From NCBI GenBank assembly GCA_959020865.1, contig CAUEUD010000024.1, positions 1 to 23,294 of the forward strand: DNA of 23,294 nucleotides, given 5' to 3'. Source of the DNA: Eubacterium limosum. Its GTDB lineage: Bacteria > Bacillota > Clostridia > Eubacteriales > Eubacteriaceae. Shown piece by piece: positions 1 to 7,811 of the stretch. The translations under genes were made by a program, and so were the position numbers. The notes beneath the pieces were generated by a model. It made no database searches. It was not told the origin of the DNA and was given only the letters and a program-made list of their open reading frames with translations. Position 1 is the stretch's first letter, and each line of letters starts with the position of its first letter.

Positions 1-16
1 TCTTGTTTCTTCCCCT

Positions 17-355
17 CTACTCCACCGGATCGTGGCTTAAAAGAAACAATGTCAGGATTTCCTCTGCATATCTGCCCGTTTCTCTGGGGCACCGTTCCAG
101 CAGTTCCAGAACCTCGGCGTATCTTGTGCCCATATAGTCCTTGGGGCCGTAGAGAATGGCGTCTGCCGACATTTTTAAAACATGGCAGAAACGGTTTAGG
201 CTTTTTAATGAAAAGCCCTTTGTGCCCAGCTCGATATCGGCTAAAAAAGTCGGTGCAATATCAACCTTTCTTGCCAGCTCGTCCCGGGACATGTTCAGAA
301 ACGTTCTTTGCTTTCGGATGCGCAGGCCCATGGCCTTGTGATCTAGCTCTTGCAT
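17..355 (-). CDS. XRE/HTH_3-family transcriptional regulator
   Basis: A 112-residue DNA-binding protein. Residues about 9-66 form a Cro/CI-type helix-turn-helix domain, with the pattern RIRKQR, LARKVDIAPTFLADIELG and LKMSADAILYG. A short helical tail follows (ETGRYAEEILTLFL), probably for dimerisation. There is no sensor or effector domain. The ATG start is chosen because a GGGGAGG Shine-Dalgarno sequence lies a few bases upstream. An inverted repeat (ATCTAT-ATGA-ATAGAT, 370-385) lies between this SD and the upstream region and could be an autoregulatory operator. The gene is the last on the minus strand, about 490 bp beyond the LRR gene, so it is probably transcribed separately. The family call is firm. 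Its target, and any link to the transporter locus, are unknown. Confidence 0.85.
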   Translation of the reverse strand: MQELDHKAMGLRIRKQRTFLNMSRDELARKVDIAPTFLADIELGTKGFSLKSLNRFCHVLKMSADAILYGPKDYMGTRYAEVLELLERCPRETGRYAEEILTLFLLSHDPVE

Positions 356-576
356 TTAATTTCCTCCCCATCTATATGAATAGATTATTTTTAGCGGTGT
401 GCCGTTTGCGGATTTTCAGGGGAGAGTAAGCTCTCCCCGTCATCCTCCGTAAACTTCACAAACAAAAAAGCTATGCAAGGTTTTGTTATAAATACCCATA
501 CACAGCTTCAAAAAATAATCCAGCTACTTGATTCCGGCTCGATTTGAAAATGCTTTACACGGCGCCTGTTTTTCAT
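356..576. other. Intergenic region upstream of the XRE gene
   Basis: No credible gene is seen here. It holds a perfect 8-bp hairpin (GGGGAGAG/CTCTCCCC, 419-426 and 431-438, 4-nt loop) without a following T-run on either strand, plus AT-rich sequence. A promoter for the XRE gene presumably lies here, but I could not place a convincing -35/-10 pair. Confidence 0.5.
370..385. promoter_or_regulatory. Inverted repeat, candidate operator of the XRE gene
   Basis: ATCTAT and ATAGAT are separated by ATGA, a perfect 6-bp dyad immediately upstream of the SD of the XRE regulator. The position fits autorepression, which is common for small XRE regulators. The site is short and AT-rich, so chance is possible. 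Confidence 0.3.
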
Positions 577-819
577 CTACATAAAAGTCTTGTTTAATTG
601 GGAAAAATCATGTAAAAATAAAACGTGCGGTACGTGGCAGAGGCCCGTTGTATAGGGTGGTGTATTCACCTGAAGCAAGCCAGTCAGGAGGTCGGATGCC
701 TGGCTGGATGCCGCCGCTTTTTTATTTGTTTTTGACAAGATTGTTACCCTGTCCGCTGTTTTCTGAAGCCTTTTTACATCGCGCCTGGATGGGTCAAATA
801 TCTGATTTAAAGCTGCCAA
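577..819 (-). pseudogene. Short ORF with SecA-like N-terminus (possible gene remnant)
   Basis: An 80-codon reading frame starts with TTG (817-819), 4 nt after a strong GGGGGAG SD (824-830) and 23 bp after the stop of the LRR gene. Its first ~25 residues (IFDPSRRDVKRLQKTADRV) resemble the N-terminal helix of the preprotein translocase ATPase SecA, which typically begins with a pattern like FDPN-RELK-L-KIAD-V. After about residue 27 the resemblance stops, and the rest (AAASSQASD, then a His/Leu-rich tail) looks non-coding. It could be the 5' remnant of a lost secA-like gene, a small real protein, or coincidence. The good SD argues that it was translated at some time. No ATPase motifs are present. 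Confidence 0.3.
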
Positions 820-842
820 AATACTCCCCCTTTATCAAGATT

Positions 843-1739
843 CTATTTTCTGACCAGTCCGTCTACATACTCTGTCTTGTATTGATATTCTTTGCAATAG
901 GCGTCAACCTTTGAATTTTTTTTGCAGTGTACCACTGTATTGCCTCTGTTAAAAAGCCAGTCCCCCATGACCTCAGGATCGTGTAAAAGCACGACCTTTT
1001 TAAGCCTTGGACACCCGTGAAACGCCCACTTCTCAATTCTCCTGACACTTTCGGGAATATGGATGCTTTCGAGACATTTGCACTTCAAAAACGCGCTGTC
1101 TCCAATCGTTACCAAACCATCAGGCAGTGCCACCGATTGAAAAGAACAGTTTACGAAAGCCTCACGCCCGATTATTTTCAGCCCTGGCGGCAGGGTTACC
1201 TTCTGCAGATGCTTACAGCCACAAAAGGTCCGAAAGGAAATCCTCTCAATTTGCTGTGGAATGTCCACTGTCTCAAGGTTATCGCAGTCAATAAAAGCAT
1301 TCTCTCCGATATCCTCGAGGGACTCGGGCAGCTCAATATGTTTCAAAGCCCGACAGAGCTTAAAGGTTCTTGGCCGGATGACCTTAAGGGCTTTGGGGAG
1401 ATTGATCTCACGCAGCTTCCGGCATTCCATGAAAGCTGCCTCGCCAATCTCCAGCACTGTGTCTGGCATATTGACAGACACCAGCTGTGTGCAGCCCCGG
1501 AATGCGTCTTCTCCGATTGATATAACCGAGGCCGCGAGCTCCAGCCGGCGGAGCTTTGTGATATTCATGCAGGCCTTTGGCCCCACACTTTGATATTCAT
1601 TCTCGATGACCAAGTGCTTTACCTTATTCTGTCTGGCAACAGCCGTGGTGTAAGCCTTCCTGTTCTGTCTATTGAGTGTAGGGGTGCGCCGGCGGGCGCA
1701 ATGCTCTCTTTGATTTGTACTTTTTATACTTTCTGCCAT
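843..1739 (-). CDS. BspA-like leucine-rich repeat protein (LRR_5), no signal peptide
   Basis: A 298-residue protein dominated by about eight 23-residue LRR_5 repeats. The pattern is IGEDAF-GC--L-SV-MP, then repeats such as IGENAFIDCDNLETVDIP and IGDSAFLKCKCLESIHIP, between about residues 60 and 260. Such repeats form a solenoid used for protein binding. A longer frame exists, but I place the start at 1739 (MAESIK) because GAGGAAGG lies about 8 nt upstream. The N-terminus is basic and hydrophilic (REHCARRRTPTLNRQNRK), with no signal peptide and no membrane segment. The protein therefore looks cytoplasmic, whereas many BspA-like proteins are exported. It follows the S component after 119 bp that include a 7-bp dyad. 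A role in the uptake locus is unknown. Confidence 0.8.
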   Translation of the reverse strand: MAESIKSTNQREHCARRRTPTLNRQNRKAYTTAVARQNKVKHLVIENEYQSVGPKACMNITKLRRLELAASVISIGEDAFRGCTQLVSVNMPDTVLEIGEAAFMECRKLREINLPKALKVIRPRTFKLCRALKHIELPESLEDIGENAFIDCDNLETVDIPQQIERISFRTFCGCKHLQKVTLPPGLKIIGREAFVNCSFQSVALPDGLVTIGDSAFLKCKCLESIHIPESVRRIEKWAFHGCPRLKKVVLLHDPEVMGDWLFNRGNTVVHCKKNSKVDAYCKEYQYKTEYVDGLVRK

Positions 1740-1858
1740 TTCATTTCCTTCCTCTATAAAATAAAGAGACAATGGTACCGACGCCAACACGATACCATTC
1801 TCTAAGTATGTTTCATCAACTCTTATAATACAAATGCAGGCCGATGGGCCGGGTACAA

Positions 1859-2728
1859 TCAATTTTTAATCAATCCGTATTTCACCTTGATCCGCTCCAG
1901 CTTTTCAATCAATGGCCTGGCGCCGAAAAACAGGAAAATGACGGTTGAGCAGCCGTAAATCAGGTTAAAGGGCGCGCCGGAAAAGTACAGGGGCAGCGCT
2001 GACCAAAAGGTTACCTCACTCTGGTACATAAACACACTGGCTGTGTCCATTATAAAACCATAAATAAAAAAGGTGGACATAAATCCAAAGAGGCACAGCG
2101 GCCCCTTTTTCATCGTCAGCCTTCCCTTTTTAAACAAAAGCCCAGCCAGAAACCCGATGATGCCTGTCGCAAACATCTGCCAGGGTGTCCAGGGCCCCTG
2201 AATCGTGAAAAAATTTGAGGCAAACATGGACATTGCCCCCACCAGAAAGCCGGACTCTGCGCCAAAACAGATACCAGCCACAATGACGACAGCGATGACA
2301 GGTTTAAACTGCGGCAGCATAAAAAACGCTGCGCGCCCCGCCACCGCAATGGCTGCTAAAAGGGCCAGTACAATCAGTTCCCTAGCCTGAGGCCTCCGGC
2401 CTTCAAAAACCATGATAAAAGGCACCATGGAATAAACCATGATCATCATGCTGATAAAAAAATACTTTCGATCCCCAATGCGGATGCCGATAAAAATCGT
2501 GATGGGAATGAGCACAAGGATCATCAGAAGCGCTGCCCAGGTCCGCTTTGAAATCTTTCTGTCCTTTGGCTTTTCCATCAGGCTGCCATCAGACGGCCGC
2601 ACCCACAGCTCACGGTCGCTCCGGACAGGCGCGGCGTTCTCTCTTTTTTTTACCTCAATTTTTTCATCTGTCTTGCCTCCAGCCAGAAAGTCATCCAGAA
2701 ACCGGTCTAAAGATTCATTTGGCAGCAT
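1859..2728 (-). CDS. ECF transporter S component (substrate-binding membrane subunit), copy 1
   Basis: A 289-residue integral membrane protein. A charged cytosolic extension of about 60 residues precedes about seven hydrophobic segments, starting near WAALLMILVLIPITIFIGI. Two motifs are shared almost exactly with the other S component of this locus: FEGRRP-ARE before a membrane helix rich in small residues (AAIAVAG, an AxxxA-type surface as used by S components to dock on the T subunit), and GPWTPWQM. The C-terminus (IEKLERIKVKYGL) is also shared. In ECF transporters the S subunit binds the vitamin and topples in the membrane. The ATG overlaps the end of the ATPase gene by 22 bp, with AAGGATG about 8 nt upstream. 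Cobalamin or another corrinoid as ligand is inferred from the riboswitch and neighbours, not from residues. Confidence 0.85.
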   Translation of the reverse strand: MLPNESLDRFLDDFLAGGKTDEKIEVKKRENAAPVRSDRELWVRPSDGSLMEKPKDRKISKRTWAALLMILVLIPITIFIGIRIGDRKYFFISMMIMVYSMVPFIMVFEGRRPQARELIVLALLAAIAVAGRAAFFMLPQFKPVIAVVIVAGICFGAESGFLVGAMSMFASNFFTIQGPWTPWQMFATGIIGFLAGLLFKKGRLTMKKGPLCLFGFMSTFFIYGFIMDTASVFMYQSEVTFWSALPLYFSGAPFNLIYGCSTVIFLFFGARPLIEKLERIKVKYGLIKN

Positions 2729-4401
2729 GTGATCACATCCTTCACAGTAATGGCATTTTCAAACAGATGCCTGGAGAGACGGTTGGCAGAGGTGGTATAA
2801 AAGCTGTTTCCTGAAAAAAAGGCTCTCGGAGTGTTGGCCGTCACTACATTGCCCTCAAAAAACAAGCCGCAGGTATCTGCGTATTGGGCGCAAAACTCCA
2901 CATCGTGCGAAACCATCACAATGGTCACGCCGTGCTCCTGGAGTCTTTTGAGAATCTCAGCCAGTTCTCGCTTAAAGTGGTTGTCCAGCCCCTTTGTCGG
3001 CTCATCCATCAGAAGAATACGCGGTTTTAACAACATGATTTTCGCTAGGGCCAGACGCTGCTGCTCGCCGCCGGAGAGATCATAGGGGTGCTGCTGCATC
3101 AGATGTCCGATGTGCATCAGCTCCGCCATTCCCTCAACCGCTGTGCGCTTGTCCATGTCGCTGTCAAATTCCGAGCGCTTGCGTTCACTGGTGCCGCCGA
3201 TGGCCTCAAACAAATCCATTTCCACGGTTTTCTTCACAAAAAGGCTCTGGGGATTCTGGGGCAGAACCCCCAGAAAGCCATGAAACCGTTCCTTATCTGA
3301 ATATTTCCGAACCTCCTTCCCCTCAAGTTTAACGGTTCCCCGATACGGGCGGTTAATGCCTGAAATCAGGGACAGCGTGGTTGTCTTTCCAGTGCCATTT
3401 CCGCCTACCAGGGCGTACAGCTGCCCTCTCTTTATCTTCAGTGACAGGTCACGCACAACATCCGGAAGATTTCTGTCATACCTGAACCACACATCTCTCA
3501 GCTCGATAACGGTCTCAGCTGACTCAAAATGATCTGCCTCGATGGGGATACTCTTTTTCTCCACAGGCTTTCCCTCAAACAGCTCTGAAAGCCACTGCCG
3601 TCCTTCCCGCACGGTCAGCGGGCAGGGCATTTCACTGTCGATTCCAGCATAGATCTGCATGGGCGCAGGCATGGATAAAAACATATCATGCCCCATACCC
3701 CGCAGTTCTTTTCCGATTTCCCGCGGCAGCCCCTGAGCGATGACTGCGCCCTGGTCCATGACGACCACCTTGTCCGCTGCGGGAAAAATATCCTCAAGCC
3801 GGTGTTCTGTCATAATAATGGTCGTGCCCAGATCCCGGTTGATCTTTTTAACCGTTTCTAAAAAATCCGAGGCCGCAATGGGGTCAAGCTGAGAGGTTGG
3901 CTCATCCAGAATCAGCAGGGTGGGGTGCATGGCCATGATGGCTGCCAAGTTTAAGAGCTGCTTCTGTCCGCCAGACAGCTCGTTCACATTCCGTCTGAAC
4001 CACGCCTGAATCCCAAAATAGGAAGCCATTTCCGCCACCCTCAGGCGGATGGTCGGGGTGTCATACCCCAGACTTTCAAGGCCAAAGGCCAGCTCGTGCC
4101 ATACCTTATCCGTCACGATCTGATTGTCGGGGTTTTGCAGCACAAAGCCAATTTCTGAGCTCTGTGTGCGGGTATCCACCTCCGAGAGCTCCCGCCCTTT
4201 AAAAAGAATTTTTCCTGTCTGTGTTCCGTGGGGAGCGAGCACGGTTTTAAAATGCCGCAGCAGCGTACTCTTGCCGCAGCCGCTTTTGCCGCACAAAACG
4301 ACAAAATCCCCGTCATTTATCTCCAGATTGATGCCGCAAAGCGCCGGGCTTTCCATCTCCGGGTAGGTGAACATCAAATCTCTTATTTCTACTTCTGCCA
4401 T
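2707..4401 (-). CDS. ECF transporter duplicated ATPase (two ABC domains in one chain)
   Basis: A 564-residue energising subunit in which two ABC ATPases are fused, as in YkoD-like proteins. Domain 1 has Walker A GKSGCGKS (38-45), Q-loop Q89, signature LSGGQ (142-146), Walker B LLILDE (162-167) and switch H200. Domain 2 has Walker A GGNGTGKT (333-340), Q382, signature LSGGE (442-446), Walker B ending in D466-E467 and H499. All catalytic residues are present in both halves, so both ATP sites should be active. The gene lies between the T component (23 bp upstream) and S component 1 (22-bp overlap), forming a T-AA-S cassette. The spacer carries a small dyad (AGCAGC/GCTGCT), and its SD is weak, suggesting translation coupled to the T gene. 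Confidence 0.93.
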   Translation of the reverse strand: MAEVEIRDLMFTYPEMESPALCGINLEINDGDFVVLCGKSGCGKSTLLRHFKTVLAPHGTQTGKILFKGRELSEVDTRTQSSEIGFVLQNPDNQIVTDKVWHELAFGLESLGYDTPTIRLRVAEMASYFGIQAWFRRNVNELSGGQKQLLNLAAIMAMHPTLLILDEPTSQLDPIAASDFLETVKKINRDLGTTIIMTEHRLEDIFPAADKVVVMDQGAVIAQGLPREIGKELRGMGHDMFLSMPAPMQIYAGIDSEMPCPLTVREGRQWLSELFEGKPVEKKSIPIEADHFESAETVIELRDVWFRYDRNLPDVVRDLSLKIKRGQLYALVGGNGTGKTTTLSLISGINRPYRGTVKLEGKEVRKYSDKERFHGFLGVLPQNPQSLFVKKTVEMDLFEAIGGTSERKRSEFDSDMDKRTAVEGMAELMHIGHLMQQHPYDLSGGEQQRLALAKIMLLKPRILLMDEPTKGLDNHFKRELAEILKRLQEHGVTIVMVSHDVEFCAQYADTCGLFFEGNVVTANTPRAFFSGNSFYTTSANRLSRHLFENAITVKDVITCCQMNL

Positions 4402-4424
4402 ATCATTTTAAGCAGCCCAGCTGC

Positions 4425-5399
4425 TCAAGCCTCCTTTATTTTTTGTGCAACGCGAATCCCGCGGTCTTCAACTTCATGTCGCAGATCCGCCTCTGTTTCA
4501 GGAATCTGCCGTTTGAGCCACCACCACTTGAACTCAGCCACACCGTCGATGATGACCGGCATCATACAAAAGATAAAATAAAACACATAGGTGAAAAAGC
4601 TGCCCAGCGATAGCGGTTGAAGCCCGGAAATTTTGATCTGCGGATTGTACTGCGCAAAGGCAAACCCCTGGTAAACTCCCGCAATCACACAGGCCAGAAC
4701 GGCCAGCATAACGGCGGAGGCCACGGTGTCACGGCGGTCAAAGCGGTATATGGAGAAGGCGGTTCTGCCCTTAAGTCCATACCCCCGCGCTTTCATACTG
4801 TCAGCTGTCTCAATGGCGTTCTCCAGCGCCCAGGTAATCATGATTGACAAAATGGTCACACCGTGCCTGGCCCGCTCAAAGATACTGCCATTGCTCAGGT
4901 CCCGCCCGATGCATTTCTGCCCATTGCTGATCACCTTGATCTCCGCGATAAACTTTGGCACAAAGCGTAGTACCATCGACAGGATCAAGGATAACGCGGG
5001 TATGATCCGTCCAAACAAAAAGATAAATTTATCCGAGGTCATGACCTTGCTGTAGCAGGAGAACCAGATAAAAACCGTGATCAGGGTTACCCCCATGAAG
5101 ATCCCATAGACGATGGACTCCAGCGTTACCGGATTCCCATTGTAGAGATAGAATAAAATCGTAACGCCGTAGTGGTTGAACAGCGGGTTAATCAACATCA
5201 CAATGATGATAACCGGCAGGTAAAGCAGTGCGGATTTCAAAGCCTTGGGCCATCCTTTTAAAATCCCAGAATAGACAAAGGCCGAAAACAGCGAAATGAC
5301 CAGAAACACCGGGTGAAGCATAAACATACTAAAAACAAGCACCACGGCAAAGTAGCCAAAATTAATGACCGGATGATAACCGGAAAAAGAATCTTCCAT
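4425..5399 (-). CDS. ecfT: ECF transporter T component (energy-coupling membrane subunit)
   Basis: A 324-residue CbiQ/EcfT-family membrane protein that links S components to the ATPases. Hydrophobic segments occupy about residues 14-45, 55-72, 95-116 and 127-146, with two more toward the C-terminus (about 227-248 and 268-286). The cytosolic coupling region is recognisable: RFVPKFIAEIKVISNGQK (about 145-162), and ADSMKARGYG with the Ala-Arg-Gly motif at 204-206, which docks into the ATPase groove. It is somewhat longer than typical EcfT (about 265 residues) owing to a charged C-terminal tail. The start is supported by GAGGGGAG about 6 nt upstream. It is separated from the lipoprotein gene by 343 bp of hairpin-rich DNA, so it may form its own transcript with the ATPase and S component 1. 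Confidence 0.9.
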   Translation of the reverse strand: MEDSFSGYHPVINFGYFAVVLVFSMFMLHPVFLVISLFSAFVYSGILKGWPKALKSALLYLPVIIIVMLINPLFNHYGVTILFYLYNGNPVTLESIVYGIFMGVTLITVFIWFSCYSKVMTSDKFIFLFGRIIPALSLILSMVLRFVPKFIAEIKVISNGQKCIGRDLSNGSIFERARHGVTILSIMITWALENAIETADSMKARGYGLKGRTAFSIYRFDRRDTVASAVMLAVLACVIAGVYQGFAFAQYNPQIKISGLQPLSLGSFFTYVFYFIFCMMPVIIDGVAEFKWWWLKRQIPETEADLRHEVEDRGIRVAQKIKEA

Positions 5400-5742
5400 A
5401 TCGATCTCCCCTCGATTTTTATAGTAAAATATTGGGCGGAAGCGGAGGTGGTTCGCTCCCGCCTTCTGTCATCACATCCTTTATTCTTATTTGTGCAATA
5501 ATTAAGAACAATGGTTTCTGAATGAAGCGGTGCAGGCCTGCGCCCGAATGCTGCCCGTACGATTTCACCGCTTCACCCAACATAGAAAAGATAGGGATGA
5601 CAAGACACCTAAAAGAGCCATTGTATGCGAAAGCTCCTCTAAGCGCCTTTTTAAAGGCTTGTGAAAAAGCCCTTAAAAAGGCGTTCAGCCAAAAATCGGC
5701 ACAGAGGGGAAATCTGTCCCCTCCGTCACCTGTTTTTTGGTT
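5400..5742. other. Hairpin-rich intergenic spacer between lipoprotein and T component
   Basis: No credible gene is seen. At least four inverted repeats lie in succession: GAGGGG/CCCCTC (5704-5709, 5718-5723) just after the lipoprotein stop; a ~17-bp stem with one mismatch (5644-5660, 5667-5683); a perfect 10-bp stem TGAAGCGGTG/CACCGCTTCA enclosing 33 nt (5523-5532, 5566-5575); and a GC-rich imperfect dyad near 5433-5465. None is followed by a clean T-run on the minus strand. They look like RNA-stability, pausing or attenuation structures. No known riboswitch class was recognised. Confidence 0.6.
5644..5683 (-). terminator. Long stem-loop downstream of the DUF4430 lipoprotein gene
   Basis: Seventeen positions on each side pair with a single exception, which becomes a G-U wobble in the minus-strand RNA. 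The loop is 6 nt, and the stem contains runs of five A/T pairs. It lies 60 bp after the lipoprotein stop. The lack of a terminal T-run makes it a poor classical terminator. A 3'-end stabiliser or partial terminator is more likely. Confidence 0.4.
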
Positions 5743-6837
5743 TTACCACATGCTGTTATCACCGACGTCACGGCCAAGATCACAGGTATAAACCCAATTG
5801 ATCACATCGCCGTTTTCGACGGTATACTGGCTGCACCCATAGTTCGGGAACCAGCCGTTGACGTTATACATCCATCCGGAAACCTCGCCGCAGTCATGTT
5901 CGTAAAGCTGGTTGATGCCTTCCACATAAGCCGCATTATAGGCAGGCGTAAAGCTGGATTCCATGTGAATGCCGTTGTCGCGGCATACCCGCTGCAGTAC
6001 ATCGTGGACACTTTCTCCTTCATTGAACTGAACCGTCGTCGGATTCAAAATCCAGCCATCCGAGGGCACAAAGCTTTCCTTACCGCTTTTCAGATTGCCC
6101 ATATTGTTAAGAATGGTCGAACAGCTGATGGAAATGGTGCAGCTGTTGCCGCCTGAGCTTCCAGAGCCCGTATTTCCGCTGTCGCCCGGTGTTGTTCCGT
6201 CAGCATTTCCAGACGACGGTGTGGGAACCGGCGCAATGGTTTTTCCGGCCACAATGTAGTAATCCCCGCCGGTCTCCACAATATTAACTGTCATTTTTGT
6301 GGTTTCCGCACTGTTGTCAAAGGTCACATTGCTCATCTTTGCCGGCTGCCCATTGTTCAGCTTGCAAAAAACAGCTGAATCGGCGTCCCATTTTTCCGGC
6401 AGTGTAATGGTGAGCTGCGGCACGGTGATGAGCCCCTTATTGCCCGTCAGAGTGATGCCCAGGCCGTAGGCGGCATCGCCGGCTGCAGATTTAACATTAT
6501 TGAGTGTGCCGCCCTCAGTGGTAAAGTCCACCTTCAGGTTTTGGTCTTCTGGATTATGAATATCCTTACCGTTAAAGCTCCAGGCATACTGGATTCCATT
6601 CATGGTGCTTCCCTCAAAGGTCACGACCTTATCCTGCCCTTCGATGGAGCGGAACTGTGCTGCTGTTACCACGCCGTTTTCCGGCAGCGGGTTTGTATCT
6701 GCCAGCTGAACCACCTCTTCGTCAGAGCTGCCCTCTGTCAGCCCGCTGATGGGGTCCTTACACCCTGCCAGCGTGAGCACTGCCAGCAAAAGCATTGCCA
6801 ATAATAAAATTCCCTTTTTCTGAATACCTCTTTTCAT
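5743..6837 (-). CDS. DUF4430 (transcobalamin C-terminal-like) lipoprotein
   Basis: A 364-residue lipoprotein. A type II signal peptide ends in the lipobox LTLAGC, with lipidated Cys26. A beta-rich domain of unknown family (about 40-205) is followed by a Gly/Ser/Thr/Pro linker (about 206-230). A DUF4430 domain (about 232-361) closes the protein, with the hallmark GWMYNVNG (321-328), PNYG, the ENGD turn and a closing DLGRDVG. DUF4430 corresponds to the C-terminal beta domain of human intrinsic factor and transcobalamin. Six cysteines fall inside this domain, more than in the sister proteins, so disulphides are possible. The start is supported by AAAGGGAG upstream. It sits 32 bp after S component 2, fitting a membrane-proximal binding protein that delivers ligand to the ECF transporter. 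The ligand is inferred to be a corrinoid. Confidence 0.88.
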   Translation of the reverse strand: MKRGIQKKGILLLAMLLLAVLTLAGCKDPISGLTEGSSDEEVVQLADTNPLPENGVVTAAQFRSIEGQDKVVTFEGSTMNGIQYAWSFNGKDIHNPEDQNLKVDFTTEGGTLNNVKSAAGDAAYGLGITLTGNKGLITVPQLTITLPEKWDADSAVFCKLNNGQPAKMSNVTFDNSAETTKMTVNIVETGGDYYIVAGKTIAPVPTPSSGNADGTTPGDSGNTGSGSSGGNSCTISISCSTILNNMGNLKSGKESFVPSDGWILNPTTVQFNEGESVHDVLQRVCRDNGIHMESSFTPAYNAAYVEGINQLYEHDCGEVSGWMYNVNGWFPNYGCSQYTVENGDVINWVYTCDLGRDVGDNSMW

Positions 6838-6869
6838 TTTATCTCCCTTTCTTTTATTGCTTTCAGCCT

Positions 6870-7811
6870 TTAATGATACAGGCCAAATTTAATCTTTACC
6901 CGCTCCAGCTTCTCAATCATCACCGGCCCAAGCAGCGCACCAAAAAAGGCTGTGCCCAGCCCGTGCACCGCGTCGTAGGGCGCGCCGGAAATATAGAGCA
7001 GCTTCATGGAGCCCCAGTCAAGGCCCACACCAGAGCCCGAAACACTGGCAGACATGACCAGCGCCGCAATGTTCATAATACCCCCATAGATGATAAAAGT
7101 GGCCAGAAAACCAAAGACTGCCAGTGTCAGCCGGTCGACCGGAAGGCGCCTGCGCTGGAGAAGCACACCGGCCAGCAGGCCAACAGCGCCAAAGCCGTAA
7201 AGCCACCACCCCACAAAGGGCCCCTGTGCATCCGAAACAACCCAGATGCCAAACCCCAGCGCCAGCGACACTGCAACACAGATAAGCGGCCCCATGACCA
7301 CCTTAAAATCAACTTCTTTCTTTGAAAACTCCTCATCCCTGTTAAAACAGAGCCCACCGAGAAAGCCAAGAAGTCCCCAGCAAAACATCTGCCAGGGCGT
7401 CCAGGGCCCCTGGATGGCAAACATATTGATGACCAGTCTTGCCATGGCCCCTGTCAAAAAGCCCTCCTCCGGCCCCAGGCATATCCCTGCAATAATCACC
7501 AGCGCTGTCCCCGCCTGAAATGGTCTCAGCATGAAAAATGCCAGATTTCCGCAGGCCGCAATGGCGGCCATCACAGCGATCACGACGATCTCCCGCGCAT
7601 CGGGCCGGCGACCCTCAAACCGCATGACAAAGGGGATGGCCGTGTAGAGAATGATCAGCAGGCTGATAAACAGATATTTTCGGTCATCCAGAAACCGAAT
7701 GCCAAACCAGATGGTCAGGGGGATCAGCAGAAAAATGATGATCGCTGAGACGATGGTTCGTTTTCTTTTGGCCGTCTGGGCGCGGATATCCGCAGTGGTC
7801 TTATCCATCAT
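6870..7811 (-). CDS. ECF transporter S component, copy 2
   Basis: A 313-residue membrane protein paralogous to the S component at 1859-2728. Shared features are FEGRRPDARE, the small-residue helix VMAAIAACG, GPWTPWQM and the C-terminal IEKLERVKIKFGL. It lacks the long cytosolic N-terminal extension of copy 1. It carries an insertion of roughly 50-60 residues with extra hydrophobic segments (about GPLICVAVSLALGFGIWVV and GFGAVGLLAGVLL) between the GPWTPWQM region and the last helices. The start codon overlaps the stop of the upstream anchored DUF4430/propeller gene (ATGA, 7808-7811), so translation is coupled. No T or ATPase follows directly, so it probably shares the downstream T-ATPase module. 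A ligand in the corrinoid class is inferred from context. Confidence 0.85.
   Translation of the reverse strand: MMDKTTADIRAQTAKRKRTIVSAIIIFLLIPLTIWFGIRFLDDRKYLFISLLIILYTAIPFVMRFEGRRPDAREIVVIAVMAAIAACGNLAFFMLRPFQAGTALVIIAGICLGPEEGFLTGAMARLVINMFAIQGPWTPWQMFCWGLLGFLGGLCFNRDEEFSKKEVDFKVVMGPLICVAVSLALGFGIWVVSDAQGPFVGWWLYGFGAVGLLAGVLLQRRRLPVDRLTLAVFGFLATFIIYGGIMNIAALVMSASVSGSGVGLDWGSMKLLYISGAPYDAVHGLGTAFFGALLGPVMIEKLERVKIKFGLYH

Noticed and set aside
419..438. Hairpin upstream of the XRE gene as an intrinsic terminator
   Set aside because: The stem is perfect, but no T-run follows on either strand.
648..914. Plus-strand ORFs throughout the window, such as 648-914 or 8063-8563
   Set aside because: They mirror minus-strand genes or low-complexity sequence, lack recognisable domains and mostly lack SD sequences.
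1740..1862. Longer start (TTG at 1860-1862) for the LRR gene, overlapping the S component stop
   Set aside because: TTG codon without an SD, whereas the internal ATG at 1739 has GAGGAAGG at good spacing. The extra residues look non-coding.
2727..2738. Palindrome ATGTGATCACAT at the S component 1 start as an operator
   Set aside because: It lies inside the overlapping ATPase coding sequence in mid-operon, so a transcription-factor site is unlikely. Probably coincidental.
1859..5399. Reading the T-ATPase-S cassette as a YkoEDC-like thiamine precursor transporter
   Set aside because: The double ATPase resembles that arrangement, but there is no TPP riboswitch or thiamine gene here. The B12 riboswitch and DUF4430 proteins point to a corrinoid.
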